From Rehmannia glutinosa (lineage: Eukaryota; Streptophyta; Magnoliopsida; Lamiales; Orobanchaceae), in the NCBI GenBank assembly GCA_016081115.2, contig CM071929.1:1488001-1552000 (forward strand): a stretch of DNA of 64,000 nt, given 5' to 3'. Position numbers and translations under genes: made by a program. Positions within the stretch are counted from its first letter, which is position 1. The number at the start of each line of letters is the position of its first letter. The notes under the pieces were generated by a model. That model had not been told where the DNA came from. It saw only the letters and a list, made by a program, of their open reading frames with translations, and ran no database searches. This document shows positions 47,300 to 59,059 of this stretch, in pieces.

Positions 47300-47861
47300 A
47301 TGAAGGTAAAATTGCAGAAAAGCAAATATTTTTTCTTTCCTTTCTTTCTTGGTTAAAGAATTTGTTAAATCTGCCTGTTGGTTATTAATTAATTATTATT
47401 TGCAGCAAAAGATTGTGATTAGGGTGTCGATGACCGGTGACAAATGTCGCTCCAAGGCCATGAAAATTGCTGTCGCCATATCAGGTACACTACAAACAAC
47501 TTAAAATATTATATATTAATCTCGTAAAATAAATTTAATAATAAATGTCCTAATTGTTTTTTTTTATTGTTTTTTTTTTGTAGGTGTTGAATCGGTGGCG
47601 TTGACAGGGCAAGAAAAGAATGAGGTGGAGGTTGTGGGCTATGGGATCGACTCGGTAAAGCTAACCCGGCGGCTGAGGAAGAACGTGGCTCATGCAGAGC
47701 TGGTTAGTGTCGGCGAGGCAAAAAAAGAACAGAGTAAACCTGATTCTGCCGCCCCGCCGCCGGTGGTGGGTTTTCTGGCGCCGCCGTATTATGGTTTTCC
47801 CAATTACCATTATTGTGAAGTGAGGGAACCAATTTGTGACGGGCCCTGCACCATCATGTGA
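47300..47861 (+). CDS. HMA-domain protein with CaaX box (HIPP-like), 3 exons
   Basis: Exons are 47300-47305 (just ATG AAG), 47406-47484 and 47584-47861, with GT-AG introns, giving 120 residues. Residues 3-70 form one HMA (ferredoxin-like, beta-alpha-beta) domain: KIVIRVSMTGDKCRSKAMKI, then VESVALTGQEKNEVEVVGYG and SVKLTRRLRKNVAHAELVS. The metal-binding MxCxxC loop reads MTGDKCRSKAM, with only one cysteine, so metal binding by the usual two-cysteine site is unlikely. A Pro-rich linker follows (PDSAAPPPVVGF), and the chain ends CDGPCTIM, where CTIM fits a CaaX prenylation box. It therefore belongs with the heavy-metal-associated isoprenylated plant proteins and probably sits on a membrane or at the nucleus. 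HIPPs are studied in metal homeostasis, stress and as pathogen susceptibility factors; this copy's role is unknown. The two-codon first exon is normal in this subfamily as far as I recall. A foldback MITE abuts the promoter. Confidence 0.88.
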
Positions 47862-48218
47862 TACTCATACAGTATATAAATTAATATTTTTAGAAAATCG
47901 TTCTTCAATTTCCTTGCTAATCCTGGAGAAGAAGAAACAGAGGCTTTGGGATTTTAAAAATGAAAATAAAAAATTATATATCTGAATTATGACTTAAGCA
48001 GTCTTTCTTTTCCTTATGGTATTTATTAGTAATATATATGTTATTATAAAGGCACACCTGATTTTGGGAGATCAAATTTGTTATTGTTATTTTTTTTTAA
48101 ATTTTAATAAATTTATATGTAACGTTTTAAAATTATATAAATTAAAGGGATTCATGATTTCATGAGAATTGGGAATTGTGGGATGAATTAACTATTTGGA
48201 TTTAAAACTACTTTTACT

Positions 48219-48255
<37 letters not shown>

Positions 48256-48889
48256 TATATATATATATCTCAAATTGTATATGATTGATTATAATTCTTA
48301 TGAAATTGGAACAGTTGAATATCTATATATGTAACATGATTTTAATTAATTTTTCTGCATAAAGGTATTGAAATAATGCTGAAGAACTGAGCAAACATAT
48401 TAGTATATTACTAATTAGATCTTATTATGCTAAAATCCGTAGGAAAAATCAGCAGAATAAGTTAGTTAAAGATTTGTCATTTTGATTTTGTTTTGTATCA
48501 ATGGAGTGGAATAAGAGAATATTTTATTTACAACAACCTTGGTCCAAATATAGATGCAGTTAAGATAAATTGTAAGACTTAAAATTGATCAAATTATTGA
48601 AATTCTCATTCTGACAACTGAATCTTGTGAGAAACAATGTGATAATTCTCATTCTGACAACTAAAAGCATCTAAAAATTTAAATACATTTTGCACTTAAT
48701 AGGACTAATTCATGATTTTATTAAGTCCATTTAAGAACCATTTTACTCCCTCCAACAGTCCAATCATATATTCCTCAAAAAAAAAAACAGTCCAATCATA
48801 TACAGTTGTTTATTATTGGCTCAATTTACCCTTCAAAACCTATAGATTTTTGTCACCAGAAAAGATTTGAAGTCAAATTGAGCACTGAT
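47862..48889. other. HIPP 3' flank with AT microsatellite
   Basis: This holds the presumed 3' UTR, then AT-rich DNA with an (AT)n run at 48222-48268. No gene is seen before the gypsy LTR-like sequence. Confidence 0.6.
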
Positions 48890-49416
48890 GTGGAAATTAC
48901 CAGTATAGCCTCGCCCAGCTCGAGTTGACCATTTTGACCTCGCCTCGCGAAATTACCAAAATACCCCCAAAATCCGCGGATTTTTATATGGGTCCCGACC
49001 CGACCCGAATCACCGGGTCGGGTCGCCCGCGAGCCACGCACCGACGGTCGGGCGCCACGTGTACGGTGATCCGCCTTACCCGATGAACAGTACTATAAAT
49101 ACGGCACGAAAACCAAGGTAAAAGGTAACTTGTCATTATTCTAAATTACCTCGCATTTCTTTAGCTTTCTAAGACATCAACTACCCGATTCGACTTAGGC
49201 ATCGGAGGCCTTAGCGGGAACCATCCCTCATTGCTTTAACGCGTTCTGCTTTTCAGTACCCTCGAACAAAAAGACCTCACCTAGCTTTTTTGGGGATCCT
49301 TGGTCGGTCGCCGTGGAACACACTTCACCTCGCTTTGTGGGTCCCTAGGTCGTACATTTGATTTACCTTCCTAAATCGATTGGCGTCGTCGTCTGTGGGA
49401 AAGAGGTCAGCTAAAG

Positions 49417-50860
49417 ATGGAGGAGACACGGGGGAAGTTATTGGAAACACCTAAGCATGCGTCAAGACACCTCGAGAGGATCGTGGAGGACCCTCCCCGA
49501 GAAACATCACCCATTCGCCTGCTTCACTTGGCGGGACCATCTTTAGTTCGGAAGAAGAGGAGCGGATGATTCACATGAAGGCTAGTGACTTTGAGAAAAT
49601 CTTTGGAAAAAATGTTGGAGGATAGGAAAGAAAAGGCGAAGAAGGCTATGGAGGCCCCTCCCAAGTCCCCCAGGGAAGGGGAATGTGGAAAAACGAAACG
49701 AAGTCTTAGTTGATTTGGAAGAGGTGGCTAGTCAAGCCGTCAGGCCACCCGAGGAGACGGAGGAGGAGGTCGTGGGCGAACCGGTCAATAAGCCACGGGA
49801 TATACACGGGGCGAGTGAACAAATCGAGCATGTTACTCGACAACTAGATGATTTGAGGAGGAGGAGTCGAACATCCACTTTGCGAGAAAAGGGGATCTCC
49901 ATTTTCTCCCGAGATCCTAGCCGAGGTGGTCACGCCGAACTTCAAGCTTCTTGATCTCCCGAAATATGATGGGAATAGGGACCCTCAGGAACATCTCACT
50001 GCTTTCGACCACGTGATGCAATTGTATGGGCGATCGGATGCCATGAATGCTAGAATATTCATCACAACGCCGGGATCGGAAAGCACATGAATGGTTCATG
50101 GGATTACCTAGGAACTGTGGTTTCTTACGACAGTGGCTCGAAAGTTTTTATACCGGTCAAGCCAAAAGCGAGCGAGAAGGTCACCTCGCATTTGTTCACT
50201 ATAAAGCGAGGGTGAAAGAGTCGCTCAGGGAATTCATAAATCGGTTCAATGATGAAGCATTAGAGATACAAGATATGCGGATCGACATGATGACTAATAT
50301 CCTTATCCTTGGATTGCAAAAAGGACCATTAGCATCGGCGCGCTCGCGAACCGCCTGTCGATAAGGAAGCGATTAATGGAAGTGACCGAGAAATACATAC
50401 GGAGGAAGAGATGAATGCCCTTAAAGACCAGGAGTGGTCCCAAGTGGCTCGGGCTCCACGCGAGGGGAGGGATCTTAGAGAGGCTTCGGTTTAGGGTCGA
50501 GAGAGGCTAGACCAAGGTCCAGTCAAGATCGCCCCGGAGGCGATGCACAATAGATATACTCTGTTGAACGCGCCCCGAAGTCACGCTCTAATGGCCATAG
50601 AGCGAACTGATATGCTAAGGTGGCCAAAAACGATGAAGACGACCTCGGGACGAAGAAACATGGAAAAATATTGTCGCTTCCACAAGGACCATGGCCACGA
50701 CACCGAGGACTGCATTCAATTGCGAGATGAGATTGAAAAGCTCATCCAGCAAGGTTACTTACAAAATTTTATTTTGAAAAAGAAGAACGGGGAGGACCTA
50801 AGGGACCCTGGCGAAGATCAGGCTCGCAAGTCGCGAAGCCGGTCGAGAGGTCGCCCATGA
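49417..50860 (+). pseudogene. Gypsy-2 gag
   Basis: It starts MEETRGKLLETPKHASRHLE at 49417. After frame changes the gag core reads KLLDLPKYDGNRDPQEHLTA and FDHVMQLYGRSDAM (49940-50050), and then AFVHYKARVKESLREFINRF in 50047-50364. The zinc finger YCRFHKDHGHDTEDCIQLRD lies in 50543-50860. Several frameshifts separate these parts. Confidence 0.82.
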
Positions 50861-51500
50861 GGCGGACATGTGCAAGAACGCCCGAGGGTACGCTCAGTGC
50901 CAGGCAAAATCGGAAGAAGATAACTTGCCTCGTAGGGGGTTATACATATGATAGCAGGAGGTCCTAGTGGAGGTGATTCACAGAGTGCGAGAAGGAAGCA
51001 TGCGCGTAACCTCACCCATGATTCTAAGAGGAAACGAAAGGTCATGAGCGTCCAAAACTCTAGCCCTTTTTACGTTCGATGGTCGTGACCTCGCGGGGGT
51101 CGAGGCAGGCCAAAACGACCCGATGTTAATCATGATGGATATCGCCAACTTCGTCGTACAAAAAGTCTTGGTGGACAATGGGAGCTCGGCGGATATATTA
51201 TTTATGCATGTGTTGAGGAAGATGGAACTAGATGTAACTGTCTTACGTCCAGGTTGACACTCACCGATGGGGTTTGGAGGAAGCGAAGTGGTTCCCCAGG
51301 AACCATTGATCTCCCCACCTCGCCAGGCGAAGCGCCGTCCGAAAAGACAATCATGATCAAGTACACTGGTAGTAGACGCCCCATTTGCTTATAATGTGAT
51401 CATGGGGAGACCCGGACTAAGTCAATTTAAAGCTGTGGTGTCCACTTATCATTTGAAAATGAAGTTCCCTACAGCATGAGAGATAGGCGAAGTACGAGGC
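50861..51500 (+). pseudogene. Gypsy-2 protease region
   Basis: Frame-shifted pieces read as a gypsy protease: a VDNGSSADILF-like active-site stretch at about 51170-51205 (gtggacaatgggagctcggc), then a tail resembling IMGRPGLSQFKAVVSTYHLK at 51395-51460. In the active-site loop the frame gives VDNGSSADI, with Asp and the GSSAD element typical of Tat proteases. Stops and shifts interrupt it. Confidence 0.65.
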
Positions 51501-51989
51501 GATCGAAGACGGCTAGAGAATGCTATAACGTTTCCCTAAAAAAGAAGAAAGAAGGGAGAGAAGTGAGAACAATAAAGCAAATAACACGCCGAAGAAGAAG
51601 TTGTCATTTGAGTAAAAAAAGAAAAGGAGAAGGTTAAAAAGCTAGGACAATGGCGGAGTATAGGGTTGAGCCAACGAGCAAAGACAAAGTGATTGAGCTC
51701 GAGGCAAAGCGATCCGGATAAGTTCACTAAGATAGGTCGCAAATGGACTCAAGCTAGAAGTGTTGATGATTCAATTTCTTAGGGAGAATGTGGACTTTTT
51801 GCTTGGAAACCTTCGATTTCCAAGGCATAGACCGAGGTGATGGTTCACCGACGAATGTGGATCCGTTAGCGAGGCCAGTGAAGCAGAAAAAGCGAAGCTT
51901 TGGAAGTGAAAGAAACAAAATTATAGAAAACAAGGTGAACAAATTATTGGAGGCGGGATATGTTGTGGAAATTCGAGTTCGAGTGGTTA

Positions 51990-53420
51990 TCAAATGTAGT
52001 TGTAGTGCCCAAAGCTAACAACAAATGGAGGATGTGCACAGACTTCACGGATCCGAATAAGGCATGCCCCAAGGATCCCTACCCCCCTACCCTCGCATCG
52101 ACCTCTTGGTGGACTCCACAGGATGTGCCTTGCTTAGCATGATGGATGCTTACCAAGGATATCACCAAATTTTTATGGCGGAGGAAGACATGGATAAGAC
52201 CTTGTTTGTGACGGAGAACGGAGTTTATTGTTACATGGTAATGTCGTTTGGGCTAAAGAACGTGGGAGCTACTTATCAGAGGTTAGTCAACCTCATGTTT
52301 AGAGAGAAAATTGGCAAATCAATGGAAGTGTATGTTGATGATATGTTAGTAAAAAGTGTGGTGGAAGAGGATCACCTTGAGCATTTGAGGGAGGCTTTCA
52401 AAATAATGCGAGCCTATGGTATGAAATTGAATCCGGCGAAGTGCACCTTCGGAGTGCGAGGTGGAAAATTTTTGGGCTTCATGGTGCATGAGAGGGGGAT
52501 CGAAGCAAACCCGGAGAAGATAAAAGCTATAATGGAAATGAGTTCACCTAGAACGGTCAATGAAGTACAACAACTCACAGGGAAAATTGCCTCATTGAAT
52601 AGGTTCATTTCGAGGTCAGCTGATCGCAACCTTCCTTTTTTCAACACTTTGAGAAACATGAAGAATTTTCAATGGACGGAGGAATGTGAGAAGGCGTTCG
52701 AGGATTTGAAAGGATACCTTATGTCTCCACCTTTACTGTCCAAACCTAAAAAAGGAGAGGCTCTATTTTTATACCTAGCCATTTCGAAGCGAGCTGTGAG
52801 CTCGGTGTTGGTGCGAGACGAAGAGGGAGTTCATCGCCCAGTTTACTACGTAAGCAAGTTGTTGCAGGGAGCTGAAGAGAGGTATCTAGAGACCGAAAAG
52901 CTGGCTCTAGCCTTGGTAGTATCAGCTAGGAAGTTGCGACCTTACTTCCAATCTCATCAGATTATTGTCCTCACAAATCAACCACTGAGACAAGTGTTAG
53001 AAAAACCGGAGCTGTCAGGTCGCCTAGTAAAATGGTCCATGGAATTGGGGGAATTTGATATTAAATATCAAAGTAAAACAGCGGTGAAGGCTCAAGTCCT
53101 GGCTGACTTCGTTAACGAAGCAAGTGGGTCGGAAATTGAAGTTCAAAAAGAGGAAGTGACACGGCTCTTGCATGTGGATGGGTCGCGGTGGCTCCGGAGG
53201 CGAACCGGAGGGATCTTGTTGCGAGAAGCTAATTCATTCGAGTGGAAGTGGCACTTCGCTCTCGATTCGATGTGACAAACAACGAGGCCGAATACGAAGC
53301 TCTGTTGGCGGGATTAAAAATGGCTTGCAGTGCAATGTGAAGAAGTTGATAGCTTACACCGACTCCGGTTGGTGGCAATGCAAGTTGAAGGTTCGTTTGA
53401 AGCGAGGATCGATCCATGGC
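51990..53420 (+). pseudogene. Gypsy-2 reverse transcriptase and RNase H, nearly intact
   Basis: The 403-codon ORF at 52064-53275 is the longest intact retroelement segment here. Upstream in another frame is WRMCTDFTDPNKACPKD. In the ORF, RT motifs run MMDAYQGYHQIFMAEEDMDK, MSFGLKNVGATYQRLVN and VYVDDMLVKS, then the connection (NRFISRSADRNLPFFNTLRN). The RT-linked RNase H fold follows (FLYLAISKRAVSSVLVRDEE, RPVYYVSKLLQGAEERYLET). The second RNase H start (LLHVDGSRW) is followed by a frameshift near 53265. Confidence 0.88.
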
Positions 53421-53616
53421 TAACTATTTAGAGAAAGTGAAGCGGTTGATGGAAAAGTTCGAATTTTTTTCGACCACAAAGCAGATCCCAAGAAATGAAA
53501 ATGAGCGAGCCGATGCTCTAGCTCGCCGCAGAAGTGCGTAAGTGGGAATAGCTCGAGGAAGGTGATCGTTTCCAAGCGAGGCGCTGGTTTGTGCAATTGA
53601 CACCCCAATCGATTGG

Positions 53617-54840
53617 ATGGAAGACTTGAAAAATTTCCTAGAAAAGGAAGCTTTACCGTTGGACCCGATAAAAGCTAGAAGGATCCAAGTTAGAGCGTCC
53701 CAGTTCCTAATGATAGACAATGAGATGTATAAAAGATTGGTAGGAGGACCATTGCTAAAGTGCCTCGGACCGGAGAGGGCGATGTATGTCATGAGGGAGA
53801 TTCATGAAGGCAACTGCGGTAACCACTCAGGCGGTAAGGCACTCGCCCAGAAGGTGATCCGGCAAGGTTACTTTTGGCCGACTTTAGCAAAGGATACAAT
53901 GAAGTTTGTTAAAAAATATGCGAAGTGTCAGTTCCACGCGAACTTAAATCACCAACCAGCGACCCAATTGGAAACGATCCCCATTGTTTGTCCTTTTGAT
54001 CAATGGGGAGTCGATATCTTGGGTCCCTTCCTAGTGGCTAGAGCTCAGAAAAAATTTATCATTGTGGCAGTGGAGTACTTTTCTAAGTGGATTGAGGCCG
54101 AGGCAGTGGCCAAGATAATGGAAACCGAAGTCATGAATTTTTTGTTGAAGAATATCGCATGTAGGTATGGGGCGCCCAGAATCTTAATATCAGATAATGG
54201 CACTCAATTTCAAGGAAAGAAGGTTAGGGAGTGGTGTGAAGAATATAAGGTCAAGCAAAATTTTACAGCGGTGGGAAACCCTCAAGCAAATGGACAGACT
54301 GAGGTCGCAAATAGAATTATTCTACAACACCTAAAAACGAGGCTAGAGGAAGCGAAGTCGTATTGGGTAGACGATTTGTTGGGAGTCCTTTGGGCATATC
54401 GAACGACCCCACGGACTTCGACGGGAGAGACGCCTTTCAGTCTAGTGTACGGGTCGGAAGCGATCGTGCTGGTGGAAATTGGAGAAACTTCGCTTTGGGT
54501 CGCTCGGTACGAGCCTGAGAGCAATAGTGAAGCTAGAGAACTCGAGCTCGAGCTCATTGAAGAAAAGTGGGACAAAGCGTTTATTCAAATCCAAGCAGCT
54601 AAGGGAAGGATGAAAAATGCATACAACAAAAGGGTTCAGGAGCGAAGCTTTCAAGTAGGGGATCTAGTGCTCAAAAAAGTGTAAGTGTCCAAGCATGTGG
54701 GGAAGCTGGAGGCAAATTGGGAAGGAACTTTTAAGGTAATTGAAGTGCTGAAGAGGGGAACATATATACTAGAAAATATGCAAGGAAAGGAGCTCCCAAG
54801 GCCTTGGCACATTCATAACTTAAGGACGTTCTATACTTAA
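53617..54840 (+). pseudogene. Gypsy-2 integrase, nearly intact
   Basis: The 355-codon ORF (53617-54684) has the zinc module EIHEGNCGNHSGGKALAQKV, whose CxxC pair is damaged (KYAKCQFH). The catalytic core is DQWGVDILGPF, then ISDNGTQFQGKK and NPQANGQTEVANR, so D, D and E are all present. It stops at 54682-54684 by one TAA. Beyond it the same frame continues VSKHVGKLEANWEGTFKVIE to a natural end at about 54840 (RPWHIHNLRTFYT). Confidence 0.88.
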
Positions 54841-54974
54841 AAATCTATTTCATGTATTTAGCTTAATTTTGGAAGTATTGGAGGCTTATGTTAAAAACTC
54901 TCATCAATGAAAGAAGACGGAATTTCACTTGCAATATTTACCCTTTTTTGCACAAATCTGCTTAGTATTTCAGG

Positions 54975-55945
54975 GTCGTAGCGAACCACTCAAGATGAGC
55001 CCCTAAAAGGCTAGCGAGGCCCAAGACGATCCCACGAAGGATCTAGGCCATAAGCTCCATTTTAGGTCCGGGCAAAGCCCACAATGGTCCCAACAAAGGG
55101 ACCCAGCTCGCTAAAGTAAGCGCCCTAAAAGGCTAGCGGGCCCAAGACGATCCCACGAAGGATCTAGGCCATAAGCTCCCTTTTAGGGGGCAAAGCCCAC
55201 AATGGTCCCAACAAAGGGACTCCAGCTTGCAAGCTAAGCCCCTAAATGGCTAGCAGGCCCAAGACGATCCCACGAAGGATCTAGGCCATAAGCTCCTTTT
55301 AGCCGGGCAAAGCCCACAATGGTCCCAACAAAGGGACCCAGGCTCGCAAGCTAAGCCCCTAAAAGGCTAGCAGACCCAAGACGATCCCACGAAGGATCTA
55401 GGCCATAAGCTCCCCTTTAGAGTTTGGCAAAGCCCACAATGGTCCCAACAAAGGGACTCCAGCTCGCAAGCTAAGCCCCTAAAAGGCTAGCAGGCCCAAG
55501 ACGATCCCACGAAGGATCTAGGCCATAAGTTCCGTTTAAGTTTAGCCGGGCAAAGCCCACAATGGTCCCAACAAAGGGACTGGGCTGCATAAGCTAAGCC
55601 CCTAAAAGGCTAGCAGGCCCAAGACGATCCCACAAAGGATCTAGGCCATAAGCTCCCTTTTTAGTCGGGCAAAGCCCACAATGGTCCCAACAAAGGGACC
55701 AGGCTCATAAGCTAAGCCCCCTAAAAGGCTAGCAGACCCAAGACGATCCCGAAGGATCTAGGCCATAAGCTCCCTTTTAGGCTGGCAAAGCCCTCAATGG
55801 TCCCAACAAAGGGACCTAGGCTCGCAAGTTAAGCCCCCTAAAAGGCTAGCAGGCCCAAGACGATCCCACGAAGGATCTTGGCCATAAGCTCCCTTTTGGG
55901 CTGACAAAGCCCACAATGGTCCCAACAAAGGGACCTAGGCTCGCG
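54975..55945 (+). repeat. Tandem array of 117-123-bp units in Gypsy-2
   Basis: About eight units follow integrase. The word aagacgatcccacgaagg (or a close variant) begins at about 55023, 55144, 55261, 55378, 55498, 55621, 55740 and 55857, giving spacings of 117-123 bp. Each unit also has caatggtcccaacaaaggga and ctaaaaggctagc. Unit boundaries vary by small indels. It occupies the same place as the 30-bp array in Gypsy-1. Confidence 0.92.
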
Positions 55946-56290
55946 CAGGGACCTAGCCTCGCCATGAGGCTTAGCCTCGCGAAGAAACCTAGGACCCAAA
56001 GGATACAAAAAAAAAAGGATAAAATGAAGCGAAGTAAAGAGCATGCATACGCGAGAAGTAAAGTGCAGCATATCGAAGTGACACACAAGTAAAGCAAAAG
56101 TGATACACTAGAAAACGAAGTAAAGTTAGGTACATTAAGGGGCAATGAGATTGTTAACAAAAATACATGTCAAGTACTTCGTCAGTGATTTACATAAATG
56201 ATACCTAGGAAGCTAAAAGAGATTTTACGAGATCGTTAAACTCCTCGACCTCCTCAACCTCGTCAATGATCTCATTGCAAATGCTATGAT

Positions 56291-57281
56291 TCATGAGAAT
56301 CTGACACTTACGTAAACTAAGGCGACCAAATTATTGAAATTAATGTATCTGGGCCAAAATTGTTTGCCCCAGAGCAATGTAAACGTTTTCTTCGGTTTGT
56401 GAAAGAGCCCTAGCTTCTGGGCTTTATAACATTTACCCACTTTTTACATTGCAAGCCCATCTAGCCCTGCAAAAATATTGTATTTGTTTGCGGATCATCC
56501 CAACTTCTTGTTAGTGATTTATTCTCGAATTTATTTTTATCTTAATAAAATTATTATTTAAAAGTTTTTTTATGCCTCCTAAAGAGTAACGAAGGTTTTT
56601 ATAATACAAATATATAATTTTATAATTAGATAATTTAATTTTTATGGATAATTTTTTTATAATATTCCAGATAAGTATATTATTTTCTACAAAATAGTTA
56701 GATATTTATATCGATATATTCTCAAATTCATAGTATGTTATACAATTTTTTTGCGAAAGAGAGGTTAGTGTTTAGAAGTATTTCCTGGCTATATGAGCGT
56801 GTTTGCAAAAACTCCTGCTTCTAGAAAAAATAATTTATTGTAGTAGAAGTAAAAAAAAGTTGAATCAGAAGTTGGTAGTGTTTGCAAATAAAATCAGAAG
56901 TTGAGAATGTATGTAAAAAAATTGTAAAAATGCTTATTTGTTTGTAAAAGTCAAACCAAAAACACAATTAGAAATCTAAAACCACATGTATCACTACTTT
57001 TAGATTCTGATTAAATGAAGCATAATAAGAAACAGACGTTGGTATTTGCAAACACTAAAAGTGATTTTTTTTTCCAGTCAAAAGTCGAGAATCACCTTTT
57101 CTTAGTAATTGCAAACACTCCCTATATTGAACAATTCGCTCATGTAGAACGGTGTAATTCCATGCATGATCAAGTATAGTTTCAACGCAGAATTCAAGAA
57201 GATTAGTTGTAGAGCTAGAGAAATATTTTCACTGCCAAACAAGATAGGGTGCTGAGGAAATAGTTTAGAGTTTGATATGAT
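56291..57281. other. AT-rich intergenic stretch
   Basis: No gene is seen. Repeated agaagttg/aaagtcaa words near 56830-57110 suggest a worn MITE with 'gtttgcaaa' ends (56801-57115), not resolved. Confidence 0.4.
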
Positions 57282-57700
57282 CATGGGCGAAGCTAGTTGA
57301 GGCCGAGTGCGGTCAGCAGACCGCACTGGATTTCGGAATTGCCTTAGTAAATTTGGGTTGGACCACACTGGAACTCGGAGTGGCTCTGTTAATTTTGGGT
57401 TGGACCACACTGAAAATTCAGTCTATAGAAATAATTAAGATAAAATTCAAAAGGCTAAAAGAATTAAAAATCACCTGGCCCAATTAAGGCATTGAATGCT
57501 CCAAACTTGATAATATACAACTTTTTGGGAACACTTTTCCAATAAACTTTTGGATCTAAAAGTTATTTTTTCATAATAATAATAGTTTTTTATTGAAATG
57601 GTTTTTTATTTTCTGTTTTTTAAAATTTCGGCTCGATAATCGTCCACTCGAAATGAATTTTTTTTGACCGCACTGGCCAAAAATCCTGGCTACGCCCATG
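57282..57700. mobile_element. 419-bp hAT-type MITE
   Basis: The ends catgggcgaagctag and ctggctacgcccatg are inverted repeats, flanked on both sides by the perfect 8-bp duplication GATATGAT (57274-57281 and 57701-57708). It contains three repeats of the word accgcactgg/accacactgg. No coding capacity. Confidence 0.8.
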
Positions 57701-58167
57701 GATATGATCATGTATGTGGTATAGTGCTAGAATATGCTGTTAAGTCAACTTTCCTGGAATCATCTCCCGGTTCCTATTTGTCAATCATTGTTAGATGATT
57801 TTCAACACCCTTAACGAAAATCTCTTCCATCTTCAAACAAAAATTTATGAGAAATTTTGCAGAATCTAATCAACATTAAGCACATTGCATGTATTGCTAT
57901 TTTTCATGTCTCTGCTTTGGTTTGGTCATCATATCAATATAAGACAATTTTGTAGCACTCTTATATAAGTATATTCATATCTTGTGTAATCATGAACCAG
58001 GCGCATTGGACCAGTTCCATTGAAGTGGAGAGGGATTTGCCAAAATGATATCCTTCAACTTAAATAAAAAATTATTTTCTCAAATATGACAATCATCAAA
58101 ACATTAATATCTTTTAATTATATTAAAAAGTAATTTTATTATAAGAATACACGTGATAAGAAAGGGG

Positions 58168-58665
58168 AAAATAGTTTTTTCCGGTCACGTAACTTGGACT
58201 ACTTGGAGATTTAGTCCTCTAAGTAGTCACCTTTATATTTTAATCTAGTATCTTTAAAAATTTTGGACATTTTTTCCGATTTTAACCGAAAATTCGGTAA
58301 TTTTACCATAATATATTGCTAAATAGGACCGATGAGTGCTAATGTGTCAAAAAATTTACGGATTTTGGTGATTTAGCACAATTCACAAAACTGGACACAG
58401 TCAATCACCAAAAATTAATTGACATGCAAAAGTTGGGGATTTTAATGTTTTAGTGACAATTGTTTCGCCAAAATCATCAAAATGACTAATTTTTTTCTTG
58501 ACATGTTTGTATTTGACCGGTCATAGACTCATAGTCAGGAATTTCAAATACAATTACACAATTTCGATTAAAATAAGACTAAAGTCCAAATTCTTAAAAG
58601 ATATCGGACTAAAATTTAAAGGTGACATCGTGACAAAACAATTACAACTGCCCTGGATTATATTG
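58168..58665. mobile_element. Foldback element related to the one at 43481
   Basis: Arms with gtcacctttatattttaatc and its complement (ggactaaaatttaaaggtga) flank an inner AT-rich segment. The outer ends are less well matched. It shares the 'tagtcctctaagt' wording with the 43-kb foldback, so both may belong to one family. Confidence 0.65.
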
Positions 58666-58941
58666 CCTTCATCCTCATTTCGACTAAACTATTAAAACAC
58701 AAATACTTTTGGTGACTATGGTTTAATATATTTAATACAAACTTACTTAAAATTAAATAAGCTATATTTAGGATAATAATTCTCTGTCACTAGGGATTAA
58801 TATGCGGATAATGATAGGTTTGTCAAAGGAGTTCCTCTGCTTCACATTACATATGTGGAGGCCCTACAGAAGTGGAGTAAAAAATAATCACCATTAACCT
58901 CTCGTACGCCCACAACCAATACATATACATATATTGACGGG

Positions 58942-58948
58942 TATAAAA
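58942..58948 (+). promoter_or_regulatory. TATA box of the cysteine-rich peptide gene
   Basis: TATAAAA lies 118 bp before the ATG at 59060, giving a predicted leader of roughly 85 nt. Confidence 0.65.
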
Positions 58949-59059
58949 AGAGGAACAATAATCAAGAAAAGAAACCAATAAATTAATAACTAACATTCTC
59001 ACAAATTAAGATCGGAAGATCATATTCGATTAAAAAAAAAAGATCGGAAGATCATAATC

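Larger units (their letters stand above)
48890..56290 (+). mobile_element. Tat-type Ty3/gypsy element lacking its 3' LTR (Gypsy-2)
   Basis: A GC-richer block with TATAAAT at 49094 leads to a primer-binding-like tggcgtcgtcgtctgtggga at 49381, marking the end of a 5' LTR (start uncertain, perhaps tgatgtggaa at 48893). Gag, protease, RT, RNase H and integrase follow to 54840, then a tandem array of 117-123-bp units. A minus-strand acidic C-terminal remnant (ICNEIIDEVEEVEEFNDLVK, about 56207-56291) may be the end of an antisense gene like that of Gypsy-1. No copy of the 5' LTR sequence is found to the right, so the element is truncated. Its sequence differs clearly from Gypsy-1. Confidence 0.82.
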
